DNA of 64,000 nucleotides from CAYWYR01 sp964462685 (GCA_964462685.1 CAYWYR010000008.1:62001-126000); one strand, 5' to 3'; shown: positions 36,600 through 45,210, counted from the stretch's first letter. Program-made: numbers and translations. The notes: generated by a model from the letters alone, not told the origin.

Positions 36600-37290
36600 A
36601 GCCGTTAGAGTAGTTATCAAATCATCAATCATAAGTCATTTCATTTCTAAGTGTCATAATGTGCCCCTCGAAGTGCTTGTAGAGTATGCGGTGTTTGAGA
36701 TTCTTCGCTGCGCTCAGAATGACGGGGCTTTGCCTCTGACTTCGACAAGCTCAGGCATCGGATGAGTATTCAAGTCATTTAGAGGTCATGTCATATTGAG
36801 CTTGTCGAAATATAAGACATGGGCGATGGTAAAAATGTTATGCACTTGTCTAATCCTTGGGGCTAGCTCAGGATGACAAGTGTTTTATCAAAGCACTGGA
36901 TTCCTCGGGCTATGCCGCTCGGAATGACGGGGAAATAATCTAATATCCTGTAGCCCCGACGGGCCCAGCCCCGGGATGACAAGCAATCGCTTTCCAAATA
37001 GCGATATCGAAACGATTTGTAACGAGGGGTTACAACCCCTTGTTGGGAATAAATCGCACATATACCAAAACCTCATCCCGAAGCCATGTCCTACTGAGCC
37101 TGTTGAAGTGCTTGTCGAGTATTTGGCATTTGAGATTCTTCGCTGCGCTCTGAATGACATGGCTTTGCCTCTGACTTCGACAAGCTCTGGATTCCTCGGG
37201 CTATCGCCACTCGGAATGACGAGTGGTGATGTTCATGGCTTGGGGCAAGCTCAAGGGAGTGAAAAGCCCAAACTATTATAGACGCACTCA
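36600..37290. repeat. Composite dispersed repeats, copies B and C
   Basis: This gene-free stretch holds two copies of the composite repeat. Copy B has the core at 36697-36723 and hairpin modules at 36852-36877 and 36898-36928. Copy C starts with a palindromic AACGAGGGGTTAC...AACCCCTTGTT module (about 37020-37044), then the GAGCCTGTTGAAGTGC module, the core at 37132-37158 and a module at 37189-37220. Open frames on either strand here are built from the repeats and are not genes. Confidence 0.7.
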
Positions 37291-37300
37291 GAATAGTTGA

Positions 37301-38149
37301 CTACCTATTGCCTTTGACCATAATAATATCATAATCTACATTTCCCCGTTTCTTTACGAACTCGTAATTGTAGTATATATCTATAGGTTTCATTATGCCA
37401 GCTTGCTGGCCAGTAGGGAGTATTATAGTATAATCTTGATTAGGATCTAAAATAAACCCGGGTTCACTATCATAGCTGAAAAATGATTCAACATTCGCAT
37501 TATCATCGATCAGGCTATAACCTACTACCGCATCCAGATCAAAACCGTTGAGGGTAAAATCATGGTTCGGGTGATCAGGGTTCTCCAGAATCAGCTGTGT
37601 TTTATCCTCGATTCTTATATATTTTATCCTATCTAAGCCTACATCGGTAAGATCAAAACTATTGCCGCCGGCATTGCCCGGTACAGTTACATCCCCTTCA
37701 CCAAGCGTGGGGGCTGTGCCAGCCATGCCTTCTAATGTCATTATATCATAAGGAAATTCTATCCATTCTTCACCGTCCCAGCTCACACTTACCGATGCCG
37801 GTTCGGCATATATACCTTTGAAGTATTCGAATGCGTTTTCATAAATAGTGAAGTCAGGTCCATCGGTATTTTCTAGGTACATACCTTTCCACTTGAGAGT
37901 TATCGCCCCCCCCAAACCAAGGGCACATATCTCATCGGGGGATGTAGTCGCAACATTCCTTCTGGCCGTAGCACTTGGCCAGCCGAGTATGTTTTCGGGG
38001 AAATGCTGTGGGTTCTGCCCGTGAATGGTATTCTCACCGAACCGGTAATCTACTACTTCAGTTACATGCATTACTTCTTGTGCGTGAATAGCCGAACATA
38101 GCAGAGCGAATACTGAAACTGAGGCAATTTTTATGTTGGAAGACATCAT
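37301..38149 (-). CDS. Secreted surface protein with VxVSxDG pattern
   Basis: The 282-residue protein has a signal peptide (start ATG 38149 or 38146, cleavage after SAIHA) and the segment LGLGGAITLKWKGMYLENTDGPDFTIYENAF, shortened here as LGLGGAITLKW and GPDFTIYENAF, followed by EPASVSVSWDGEEWIEFP and GGNSFDLTDVGLDRIKYIRI. This pattern recurs in cell-surface proteins of several phyla, including PEP-CTERM and T9SS cargo, but its function is not established. The C-terminus is not a clear sorting domain. It lies 14 bp after asnS and may be co-transcribed with it. Confidence 0.7.
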   Translation of the reverse strand: MMSSNIKIASVSVFALLCSAIHAQEVMHVTEVVDYRFGENTIHGQNPQHFPENILGWPSATARRNVATTSPDEICALGLGGAITLKWKGMYLENTDGPDFTIYENAFEYFKGIYAEPASVSVSWDGEEWIEFPYDIMTLEGMAGTAPTLGEGDVTVPGNAGGNSFDLTDVGLDRIKYIRIEDKTQLILENPDHPNHDFTLNGFDLDAVVGYSLIDDNANVESFFSYDSEPGFILDPNQDYTIILPTGQQAGIMKPIDIYYNYEFVKKRGNVDYDIIMVKGNR

Positions 38150-38163
38150 AATACTCTTTCGTT

Positions 38164-39516
38164 TTAAGGTCTGATTTTAGTAATCATTCTCGGCATCGGT
38201 ATCGTCTCGCGTATGTGTTTTGCACCTGTGATCCATTTTACAGTTCTTTCAAGCCCCATACCGAATCCTGAGTGAGGAACCGAACCGTATTTTCTTAAGT
38301 CGAGATACCATTGGAAGTCTTCGAGTGGCAGATCGTGTGCCTTGATTCTTTCAAGAAGCTGATCATGGTCGTCCTCTCTCTGGCTACCACCTATAAGCTC
38401 GCCGGATTTTTCCGGGCCTATCATATCCATGGCAAGCACAGTCTTAGGATTTTCAGGATCGCGTTTCATGTAGAAAGCTTTGATATCGGCAGGGTATCCG
38501 TAAATGAACAATGGCTGATCAAGATCCTTTGTAAGGGCTTCTTCCTGAGGAGTACCGAAGTCTTCGCCCCATGGGAAAGGTCTTATTTCTTCCTCGCCGC
38601 CGCCTTCTAATTTACGGATCAGTGGCACATCCATCTCTCTTAGCTTTTCTACGGCATCGCTGTATGATATTCTCGGGAAGCCGCCCGTTATCTTTTCCAA
38701 AGGCTCTAAATCGCGTTCTAGTATCTCAAGCTCTTTTCTGCATTCTTTAAGTGCGTTTTGTACTATAAATACAGTCAGATCTTCCGCCAACTCCATATCA
38801 TCATCCAGATCGAAGAATGCCATCTCAGGTTCCACCATCCAGAACTCAGTAAGGTGCTTTCTTGTTTTAGATCTTTCCGCACGGAAAGCCGGCCCGAATG
38901 TATATACCTTACCCAGTGCCATTGCCGATGCTTCAGCATATAGCTGACCGGATTGCGAAAGAAATGCATCACCCAAATCAAAATACTCTGTACTGAAAAG
39001 TGTAGAAGTACCTTCACAAGCGTTGGGGGTAAGCAATGGAGAATCCATCAACTTGAAACCGTTGTTATCGAAAAAATCCCTGATCGATTTCTGTATGTTA
39101 GCACGTACCCTCATTATCGCATGTTGCCTGCTCGAGCGCAGCCATAGATGGCGGTTATCCATCAAGAAAGCGTCGCCATGCTCTTTAGGTGTGATCGGGT
39201 ATTCTTCAGTAATCTGATATACGCCCAGATCAGTAGCGTCAATCTCAAAGCCGCCGGGGGCCTTATCCGAAGCTACTACCTTACCTTTAACCCAGAATGA
39301 AGATTCCTGAGTAAGTGATTTAGTCGCCTCGAATACCTCTTCGGATACATTTGCCTTAAATACTACACACTGAGCGATGCCCGTTCCGTCCCTCAATAAA
39401 AGGAAATGAAGCTTTCCCTTACCACGCTTATTATATAGCCACCCTTTAAGAGTTACCTCTTTATCAACGTGCTGCGAAAGGTTTTCAACGTAAACGAAAT
39501 CTTTATATCTGGACAT
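38164..39516 (-). CDS. asnS: Asparaginyl-tRNA synthetase
   Basis: This class IIb synthetase charges tRNA-Asn. An N-terminal OB-fold anticodon domain (VTLKGWLYNKRGKGKLHFLLLRD, seen as VTLKGWLYNKRGKGK) is followed by the catalytic domain with motif 2 FRAERSKTRKHLTEFWMVEPE (FRAERSKTRKHLTEFW) and motif 3 GFGMGLERTVKWITG. The hinge between them and the 450-residue length fit AsnS rather than AspS, which carries an insertion of about 100 residues. The ending IPMPRMITKIRP is typical. The gene is upstream of the surface-protein gene in the same direction. Confidence 0.97.
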   Translation of the reverse strand: MSRYKDFVYVENLSQHVDKEVTLKGWLYNKRGKGKLHFLLLRDGTGIAQCVVFKANVSEEVFEATKSLTQESSFWVKGKVVASDKAPGGFEIDATDLGVYQITEEYPITPKEHGDAFLMDNRHLWLRSSRQHAIMRVRANIQKSIRDFFDNNGFKLMDSPLLTPNACEGTSTLFSTEYFDLGDAFLSQSGQLYAEASAMALGKVYTFGPAFRAERSKTRKHLTEFWMVEPEMAFFDLDDDMELAEDLTVFIVQNALKECRKELEILERDLEPLEKITGGFPRISYSDAVEKLREMDVPLIRKLEGGGEEEIRPFPWGEDFGTPQEEALTKDLDQPLFIYGYPADIKAFYMKRDPENPKTVLAMDMIGPEKSGELIGGSQREDDHDQLLERIKAHDLPLEDFQWYLDLRKYGSVPHSGFGMGLERTVKWITGAKHIRETIPMPRMITKIRP

Positions 39517-39599
39517 CTTTATTATCGCTATTTAATAGTTCTACAGAGTGCTGTATCAATGGATTACAAAATTAAGAAATTTGTGTTGGCTATGGCTAT

Positions 39600-39910
39600 T
39601 CCGTTATTATCATAACAAGTAATCGCTTTCTTTTCATATAACGATACCGAATTGATTTATAACAAGGGGTTGCAAACCGTTGTTAGGAATATATCGCCCT
39701 TTTGCCAAATCCTCATAGTCAGGTCATGTAATACCTAAGTGTCACACTGAGCATGTCGAAGTGCTTGTCGAGTATGAGGCGCTTGAGATTCTTCGCTGCA
39801 CTCAGAATGACGGCGGATTCTCCGCCTCGGGGCTAGCTCGGGATGACAAGTATATTATCAAAACACGGGATTCCTCTGGCTTCGCCACTCGGAATGACGG
39901 GGGAAAAATT
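39600..39910. repeat. Composite dispersed repeat, copy D
   Basis: Copy D of the composite repeat, in the same module order as copy C: the AACAAGGGGTTGC module (about 39662), a GTGTCACACTGAGC module, the core at 39785-39811 and hairpin modules at 39815-39847 and 39868-39898. The core differs from the others at one base, which removes its GCGC. No gene is visible in the surrounding 540-bp intergenic region (39517-40059), which also has TTTTCCACA near 39944, a DnaA-box variant. Confidence 0.7.
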
Positions 39911-40059
39911 AAATAAAAAAATTTACAGATTAAACCTTTGCGGTTTTCCACATTTTTGTTAAGTTGTCCGTCCGGATGGGGAAAACAAATATTGATTACT
40001 TGTTATTCTGACCATACATCCGCTTTCTGCTTTCCACTACCAAAAAGGGGGATTTTGTT

Positions 40060-40494
40060 ATGGAAGATACTACTCTGCAGTTTTATAAAGTCCAGTCTGG
40101 CACAAAACTCAATATTCCTATGTTCGCTATGTCGGTATCGGCGGGTGTACCCGTTGAGGCCGATGAATCCATCGAGAAAATCGTTGACCTGAACGAGCTA
40201 CTTATCGACCATCCTGGTTCTACCGTTTTCGCAAAGGTTTTTGGCCGAGAAATGGAAGATGTCGGCATTAAAGACGGAGATGTACTTGTTATCGATACAG
40301 AGATAAAACCACACGACGGGCGTATAGTTGTTGTGAAAATCGGCGATCAGCATCTAGTGAAATACTACCGCCAGGTAAATGGAGAGCTTTACCTGGAATC
40401 CCAGAACCGCCAGTTTATCCCAATAAAATTATCCGATATGCTCAGTTATGAGATTATCGGTACGGTAACCAAAGTAATCCATACATTTGCTTAA
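40060..40494 (+). CDS. UmuD-like protein with the catalytic serine replaced
   Basis: This 144-residue protein aligns by eye with UmuD over its whole length: AMSVSAGVPVEADESIE holds an Ala-Gly cleavage-like site (28-29), DLNELLIDHPGSTVFAKV follows, and EIKPHDGRIVVVK leads to LVKYY with the Lys of the dyad (Lys101). In UmuD/LexA the nucleophile is Ser in GDSM; here the segment is GREM (62-65), so Ser is replaced by Glu64 and self-cleavage should be impossible. It lies 79 bp upstream of a second UmuD-like gene with the serine intact, and no umuC polymerase gene is in the window. It may act as a non-cleaving partner, by analogy with UmuD/UmuD' dimers. Confidence 0.82.
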   Translation: MEDTTLQFYKVQSGTKLNIPMFAMSVSAGVPVEADESIEKIVDLNELLIDHPGSTVFAKVFGREMEDVGIKDGDVLVIDTEIKPHDGRIVVVKIGDQHLVKYYRQVNGELYLESQNRQFIPIKLSDMLSYEIIGTVTKVIHTFA

Positions 40495-40573
40495 AAGTAA
40501 AGCTAATCTGGCATAAGTGTTGTCTGGTAGAAAAAACAGAATCAGGCACCAAAAAAAACACAAAGCCCTATAA

Positions 40574-40996
40574 ATGAAAATAAAAGAAGTGATAGAGGTA
40601 AGGAGCAGGTATTCCTTTGAAGCACCTGTGGTAAGGGCCAGCGTTCGCAAGAACGAAAGGCCTGCCATAGCCGCGCCGCTTACCGATATCAATATTACTG
40701 ATTCGCTTGTGCCCGACCCTTCCAAAGTGTTTGTTGTAAGGGTGAACGGGGAAAGTATGATCGATAGAAATATTTTCGACGGTGATGTATTACTTGTAGA
40801 AAAAGCAGACAGAGCAAAAGACGGCCAAATCGTAGTCGCTTCGGTCAATGGGGAAATGGCTGTAAAGACATACAGGACAGTAAAAGGGCATCCGTATCTT
40901 TTTGCTGAAAATGAAAAGTTTGTTCCTCTAAAAATATCCGAATTTTATAATTTTCAGATTCAGGGCATAGTCCGCCACGTTATCAGAGGGGTTTGA
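40574..40996 (+). CDS. UmuD-like serine protease/accessory protein, serine intact
   Basis: The 140-residue protein has the S24 signature FVVRVNGESMIDRNIFDGDVLL (seen as VNGESMIDRNIFDGDVLL), with Ser61 and the partner Lys98 in EMAVKTYR, and an Ala-Ala-Pro site near 33-35 where UmuD proteins are cut. There is no N-terminal DNA-binding domain, so it is UmuD-like rather than LexA. In known systems RecA nucleofilaments trigger self-cleavage and UmuD' then binds the UmuC polymerase. It is only distantly similar to the upstream gene. The stop lies three bases before the membrane protein at 41000. Confidence 0.85.
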   Translation: MKIKEVIEVRSRYSFEAPVVRASVRKNERPAIAAPLTDINITDSLVPDPSKVFVVRVNGESMIDRNIFDGDVLLVEKADRAKDGQIVVASVNGEMAVKTYRTVKGHPYLFAENEKFVPLKISEFYNFQIQGIVRHVIRGV

Positions 40997-40999
40997 TAT

Positions 41000-41425
41000 A
41001 TGATACGCCACAGATTTCTGCCTGTGCTGACTGGCCTGATAGCTTTTATGCTTTTGGTTATGGTGGGCGATCAGATAGTCCACATGTTATATCCTATGCC
41101 TGAGACTGCCGCAGCTGGCAATAAAGAACTCATGGTCCAGTATCTGGTGGCCCTACCGGAAATGGCATTTGGTGTACTTGGGCTAGGGTGGGCATTAGCC
41201 GCGTTTTTCGCGGGGATCATTTCAGCACGCACCTCTCCGCGATATTGGCTTGTAAATGCGATTACTACAGGAGCCATAGCAACTGGTTTTGTGATACTAA
41301 ATCTATTGCTCGTTCCCTTTCATCCTACGTGGTTTAATATTATCATGCCACTGATTACTATGCCTTTGGTATATATGGGTGCTAAGCTTTTAGACAAACC
41401 CAAAAAGGTAAAACCATTATCATAA
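41000..41425 (+). CDS. Four-helix membrane protein of unknown function
   Basis: A 141-residue protein with four hydrophobic segments (about 7-30, 50-75, 85-107 and 110-130), short loops and a basic end (DKPKKVKPLS). I do not recognise the family. It begins three bases after the second UmuD-like gene, so translation is probably coupled to it. Whether this reflects a shared function or chance operon placement is open. Confidence 0.65.
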   Translation: MIRHRFLPVLTGLIAFMLLVMVGDQIVHMLYPMPETAAAGNKELMVQYLVALPEMAFGVLGLGWALAAFFAGIISARTSPRYWLVNAITTGAIATGFVILNLLLVPFHPTWFNIIMPLITMPLVYMGAKLLDKPKKVKPLS

Positions 41426-41562
41426 AAATTTTTACAGTTTTATAATCCCGTTAATATTGAATAAATAATACGCATTAACAGCACATCTCAATACTTGAGT
41501 GGGCATTGCGTATCTTACATATCATAATTAGCAGCAACTGAACAATAAAGGATTGGTTCTAT

Positions 41563-42942
41563 ATGTTTTCGTCTGTAAGAAACATACATTTTGTAGGAAT
41601 TGGCGGTATAGGGATGAGCGGTATCGCTGAAATCCTGATCAGAGAAGGTTTTGATGTATCGGGCTCCGATATGAACCAGTCGGATAATACCGATTATCTA
41701 GAGAACCTCGGGGCGAAGATATATATCGGCCATGATCCCCAAAATATCGAAGAAGCCGAAGTAGTAGTATATAGTTCGGCGATAAAAATCGACAAAAACG
41801 TAGAGACCAGAGAAGCTAAGGAAAGAAACGTTCCCCTAATTAGGCGGGCGGAGATGTTGGCGGAAGTATCCAGGCTGAACTATTGCGTGGCAGTAGCTGG
41901 AACGCACGGAAAAACAACTACCACATCAATGGTAGCTCTCCCGTTAATACAAGGCGGTATCGACCCGACAGTACTTGTGGGCGGCAGGTTATCTGATTTC
42001 GGCGGCACAAACGCAAGGCTTGGCAAGGGTAACTGGACAGTAGTGGAAGCAGATGAATACGACAGATCATTCCTCCAGCTATTACCCACATTCGCTATCA
42101 TCGGCAATATCGAAGCCGAACACATGGATATCTATAAGGATGAAGAAGACCTTATGGATACGTTCACAGAATTTGCCAACAAAGTACCGTTTTATGGTTT
42201 TGTAGCCGTGGGGCTGGATGACAAACTGAACAGGCAGATATTAAAGAAGATCAACAAAAAAATCGTAACTTTTGGTCTGTCACGCCATGCCGATGTACGC
42301 GCGTCGAATATCGAGCACGAAGGCGGCTGTTCTACTTTCACAGTAATCCATAACAACCAAAAGCTTGGCACGGTAAAGATACATACGCCCGGCGATCACA
42401 ACGTGAAGAACGCCCTGGCATCGATCACTATAGCATTAGCGCTCGATGTACCTTTTGAAACGATATCGCAAGCTCTTGAAGCCTTTAAAGGGGTAATGCG
42501 CAGATTTGAGAAAAAGGGCTCGTTCCGGGGCTGCGATATCATCGATGATTACGCGCACCACCCATCAGAAATATCAGCAACGCTAAAAGCCGCCAGGGAT
42601 GCCTACGGCGACAAACGTATCGTAGCTGTATTCCAGCCCCACACCTACTCCCGAACCAAAAACCACTATCAGGAATTCGGCGAGGCTTTCGACGAAGCTG
42701 ACTCGCTTATTGTAGCTGGGATATATCCTGCCAGAGAAGAACCTATCGAAGGCGTTACGGGTAAACTGATATCAGACAGTGCTACCTCCTACGGGCACAG
42801 CGATGTACTCTATGTAGAAGAACTAAATGATATAGTTACCACATTGAAAGACGGCATAAAAGAAAGCAATGCCGTAATCATTTGCATGGGCGCCGGCCCG
42901 ATATGGAAAGTAGCTAAGGAGCTAGCAGAATCAGGTGAGTAG
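41563..42942 (+). CDS. murC: UDP-N-acetylmuramate--L-alanine ligase
   Basis: MurC adds the first amino acid of the peptidoglycan stem peptide. The N-terminal Rossmann-like motif HFVGIGGIGMSG, the ATP loop GTHGKTTTTSM (113-123), DDYAHHPSEI and the conserved ADEYDRSF are all diagnostic, and 459 residues is normal. The start is ATG at 41563. MurC usually lies in the dcw cluster with ftsQ, ftsA and ftsZ; here it stands alone between a membrane protein and an RHS remnant, so the cluster is split in this genome. Confidence 0.97.
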   Translation: MFSSVRNIHFVGIGGIGMSGIAEILIREGFDVSGSDMNQSDNTDYLENLGAKIYIGHDPQNIEEAEVVVYSSAIKIDKNVETREAKERNVPLIRRAEMLAEVSRLNYCVAVAGTHGKTTTTSMVALPLIQGGIDPTVLVGGRLSDFGGTNARLGKGNWTVVEADEYDRSFLQLLPTFAIIGNIEAEHMDIYKDEEDLMDTFTEFANKVPFYGFVAVGLDDKLNRQILKKINKKIVTFGLSRHADVRASNIEHEGGCSTFTVIHNNQKLGTVKIHTPGDHNVKNALASITIALALDVPFETISQALEAFKGVMRRFEKKGSFRGCDIIDDYAHHPSEISATLKAARDAYGDKRIVAVFQPHTYSRTKNHYQEFGEAFDEADSLIVAGIYPAREEPIEGVTGKLISDSATSYGHSDVLYVEELNDIVTTLKDGIKESNAVIICMGAGPIWKVAKELAESGE

Positions 42943-42977
42943 GGGGTTCTAAGTGCCAGCAGGCCGAGGAATCCAGT

Positions 42978-43235
42978 TTACATTACAAAATGTGACACTT
43001 TATCGGCACTAGCATCCGCCCCCAGCGGATCAATATACAGTACCGGGTCGTTGTTGAAAGCTGAGTATGGACTTTGCCGCGGGTGGGTTACGGGGTCGGG
43101 GGATCACCAGCGGCCGAGGTCGGCGTCATACATACGGAAATAAGTCGAGTGGTGTTTGCCCTCACCAGTTATCGCACCTTCCTGATCAGAAAGTCCCGTC
43201 AAGGCTGTTGCGTCCTCTGTCGGTCGGTTAGATAT
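42978..43235 (-). pseudogene. Remnant of an RHS-repeat core domain, stop inside the motif
   Basis: On the minus strand the frame reads YFRMYDADLGRW, then TGA, then SPDPVTHPRQSPYSAFN and LYIDPLGADA. This is the RHS core pattern (RxYDxxLGRW, SPDP, SPYxAF, IDPLG) with a stop at 43104-43106 where a Leu or similar residue is expected. The frame ends at 42980 and is bounded upstream by TGA at 43236. No other part of an RHS protein is present, so it is a relic. An open frame on the opposite strand (from 43074) is antisense to it. Confidence 0.6.
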
Positions 43236-43309
43236 TCAGCTCCGCCATTGCGAAGGTGCATTTACCACTCATATATAAAACCAGATTTCACTATCTACGT
43301 ATTATTTGG

Positions 43310-43317
43310 TAACTTTG
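43310..43317 (+). promoter_or_regulatory. Candidate -7 box for tRNA-Cys
   Basis: TAACTTTG matches TAnnTTTG, 18 bp before the first base of the tRNA, a spacing that suits a promoter of a short leader. Confidence 0.5.
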
Positions 43318-43334
43318 TAGTCGTTGAAATTTAA

Positions 43335-43405
43335 GGTGCTGTAGCCAAGTGGTTAGGCATCGGTCTGCAAAACCGCGAACGCTGGTTCGAATCCAGTCAG
43401 CACCT
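43335..43405 (+). tRNA. tRNA-Cys (anticodon GCA)
   Basis: The sequence folds as a tRNA: acceptor GGTGCTG with CAGCACC, D arm GCC...GGC, anticodon loop CTGCAAA with GCA, T arm GCTGG-TTCGAAT-CCAGT and discriminator T, as expected for tRNA-Cys. The top pair of the anticodon stem is a T-C mismatch. CCA is not encoded. It lies 60 bp upstream of efp. Confidence 0.93.
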
Positions 43406-43464
43406 CAAATAATCTATTATGATAACTGCCCAGTATTCTATTACAGGCATAAAGATATCCGGAA

Positions 43465-44028
43465 ATGGCAAATACCAGCGACCTGCGCTCCGGCGCGGTA
43501 ATAAAATATAACGGCGAGAACTGTTTAATCACTGATGTTGAATTCCGTAAACCTGGTAAGGGCGGTGCGTTTTTCAAGGTTAACATGCGAAACCTGAGAA
43601 CAGGCAACGCAGCGGAACACAAGTACAACTCCGGTGAATCAATAGAGCTTGTAAGGATAGAAACAAAGCCGTTTCAATATCTTTACAAAGATGGAAACCT
43701 CCTGTATTTCATGGATCAGACAACATACGACCAGATCCCTGTTGAAGAGGCAGCCATTGGAGAAGAGTTCCGTTTCATAAAAGAAAACGAAGAGGTAAGC
43801 CTCCAGTTTGAAGGTGATCAGGTTCTTTCTGTACAGGTACCGCCGCACGTAAACCTCAGGGTTACTTATACTGAGCCCGGATTTAAAGGTGATACTGCCA
43901 ACAACACCAAAAAACCCGCCACTCTCGAAACAGGTGCCGAGGTTCAGGTGCCGATATTCGTTAATGAGAACGATCTGATACGTATCGATACCAGCAATGG
44001 AAACTATATCGAACGTGTAAAGGAATAA
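43465..44028 (+). CDS. efp: Elongation factor P
   Basis: EF-P helps ribosomes form peptide bonds at polyproline stretches. The 187 residues have the three beta-barrel domains of EF-P; the loop KPGKGGAFFKVN carries Lys32, the counterpart of the residue modified in other bacteria, and the end has the usual signature ETGAEVQVPIFVNENDLIRI (shown as EVQVPIFVNENDLIRID). The Gly-Gly after Lys32 (GKGGAF) is found in many bacteria that modify the residue. It is followed after eight bases by accB. Confidence 0.97.
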   Translation: MANTSDLRSGAVIKYNGENCLITDVEFRKPGKGGAFFKVNMRNLRTGNAAEHKYNSGESIELVRIETKPFQYLYKDGNLLYFMDQTTYDQIPVEEAAIGEEFRFIKENEEVSLQFEGDQVLSVQVPPHVNLRVTYTEPGFKGDTANNTKKPATLETGAEVQVPIFVNENDLIRIDTSNGNYIERVKE

Positions 44029-44036
44029 GGTAAATC

Positions 44037-44516
44037 ATGGATATCCAATACTTAAAAAAAGTTCTTGGCCTTTTTGATGCCAGTACCGCAAGGGAACTGG
44101 AGATAGAAGAAGAGGATATAAAGATCAAAATATCCCGCAACGGTGGCGAATCCCAGATGCAGGTTCAGCAACCTATGCAGATGCAGTACGCCCAACAGCC
44201 ACAGATGTCTGCGCCGCCAGCACCTCAACAAGTAGGCGATAGCGGTTCAAACGGCGAGCAGAAAGCCGATAGCGGCCTTCTTGAAGTCACATCCCCTATA
44301 GTGGGCACATTCTACAGGGCGCCAGCACCTGATTCCGACCCTTTTGTCGAGATAGGGTCAAAGGTAACGGTCGGCTCTACTCTTTGCATAGTAGAGGCAA
44401 TGAAGCTCATGAACGAGATTGAATCCGATGTATCGGGTACCGTACAGGAAATAGTACTCAAAGATTCAGAAGCCGTTGAGTTCGGCCAGGTTCTGTTCAG
44501 GATTAAGCCTGATTAA
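44037..44516 (+). CDS. accB: Biotin carboxyl carrier protein of acetyl-CoA carboxylase
   Basis: BCCP carries biotin between the carboxylase and transferase sites in fatty-acid synthesis. The 159-residue protein has a helical N-terminus, a flexible Gln/Pro-rich linker (QVQQPMQMQYAQQPQMSAP), and the C-terminal biotinyl domain with VEAMKLMNEI, where the Lys near 123 takes biotin. The thumb loop TFYRAPAPDSDPFVEIGS is also typical. accC (biotin carboxylase) usually follows accB, but here a terminator and a repeat cluster follow, so accC must lie elsewhere. Confidence 0.96.
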   Translation: MDIQYLKKVLGLFDASTARELEIEEEDIKIKISRNGGESQMQVQQPMQMQYAQQPQMSAPPAPQQVGDSGSNGEQKADSGLLEVTSPIVGTFYRAPAPDSDPFVEIGSKVTVGSTLCIVEAMKLMNEIESDVSGTVQEIVLKDSEAVEFGQVLFRIKPD

Positions 44517-44545
44517 ACTACTATCCTGAATTTATCAAAATTCTG

Positions 44546-44577
44546 AAGCCCTACTTTAACGAGTTGGGCTTTTTTAT
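44546..44577 (+). terminator. Intrinsic terminator after accB
   Basis: AAGCCC (44546-44551) pairs with GGGCTT (44566-44571), with a loop of about 14 bases containing a small inner pair, followed by six T residues. Confidence 0.7.
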
Positions 44578-44599
44578 TTATAAAGGTCACACATTCCTC

Positions 44600-45110
44600 C
44601 CGAGTAGGTGCCTCGGGGCCACAGGATATTAGATTAGACCACCGTCATTCCGAGCGGCGATATTACTTGTCATCTTGAGCTTGTCGAAGGGTCGGACAGG
44701 TATAATATATTTCTAAACTTTAGTCATGTCTTAAATTTCGACAGACACTTCGACAGGCACTTCGAAAGGCTCAGTGTTACACTTAGGTATGACATGACCT
44801 CTAAATGACTGTAAATTTTTTACCCGATGCCTGAGCCTGTCTAATGCAGAAAACCCCTGACATTCCGAGCGGCACAGCACGAGGAATCCAGTGACTTAGC
44901 CAAAACCCTGTCATTCTGAGCGCAGCGAAGAATCTCAAGTGCCAGACTCTCAATATACAAAAGACTCCCCCTGGCTTCACCACACATATATGAGCACTTC
45001 GAAAGGCTCAGTGTGACACTTAGGTATGACATGGCTTTGAGATGGCAGTTGCATTTAACCCGACCGGGTCGGTCGGGGCTACAGGTGATTAGATTATACC
45101 CCACTCATTT
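44600..45110. repeat. Composite dispersed repeat, copy E (inverted)
   Basis: The intergenic region between accB and trkH (about 44517-45210) holds copy E of the composite repeat in the opposite orientation to A-D: hairpin modules from 44644 and 44669, a CAGTGTTACACTTAGG module, the core at 44910-44936 and a GTGTGACACTTAGG module. Open frames here come from the repeats. I see no gene. Confidence 0.7.
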
Positions 45111-45164
45111 ACTTGGGCTTTACAATACAAAGTGTTTTAAAACCTTTCCAAATTTACTATTTCA

Positions 45165-45172
45165 TATTTTTG
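45165..45172 (+). promoter_or_regulatory. Candidate -7 box for trkH
   Basis: TATTTTTG matches TAnnTTTG, 38 bp before the trkH start, after the repeat cluster. Confidence 0.35.
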
Positions 45173-45210
45173 CGGTGTAGTTCGATACAATTCAATCTTA
45201 AAAGAAAAAG

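Noticed and set aside
36888..37281. Open frames on both strands in the repeat cluster
   Set aside because: They are built from the dispersed repeat modules, whose other copies give different or no frames.
35700..37290. CRISPR array
   Set aside because: Repeats are irregularly spaced, differ in type and lack uniform spacers; no cas genes are present.
43104..43106. Selenocysteine at the TGA in the RHS remnant
   Set aside because: No SECIS-like hairpin is evident just downstream, RHS cores have no selenocysteine, and the locus is clearly a fragment.
43074..43334. Plus-strand open frame of 86 codons before tRNA-Cys
   Set aside because: It is antisense to the RHS remnant and runs into the tRNA promoter region; the residues show no family.
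44801..45104. Open frames between accB and trkH
   Set aside because: They follow the inverted repeat modules and contain no coherent domain.
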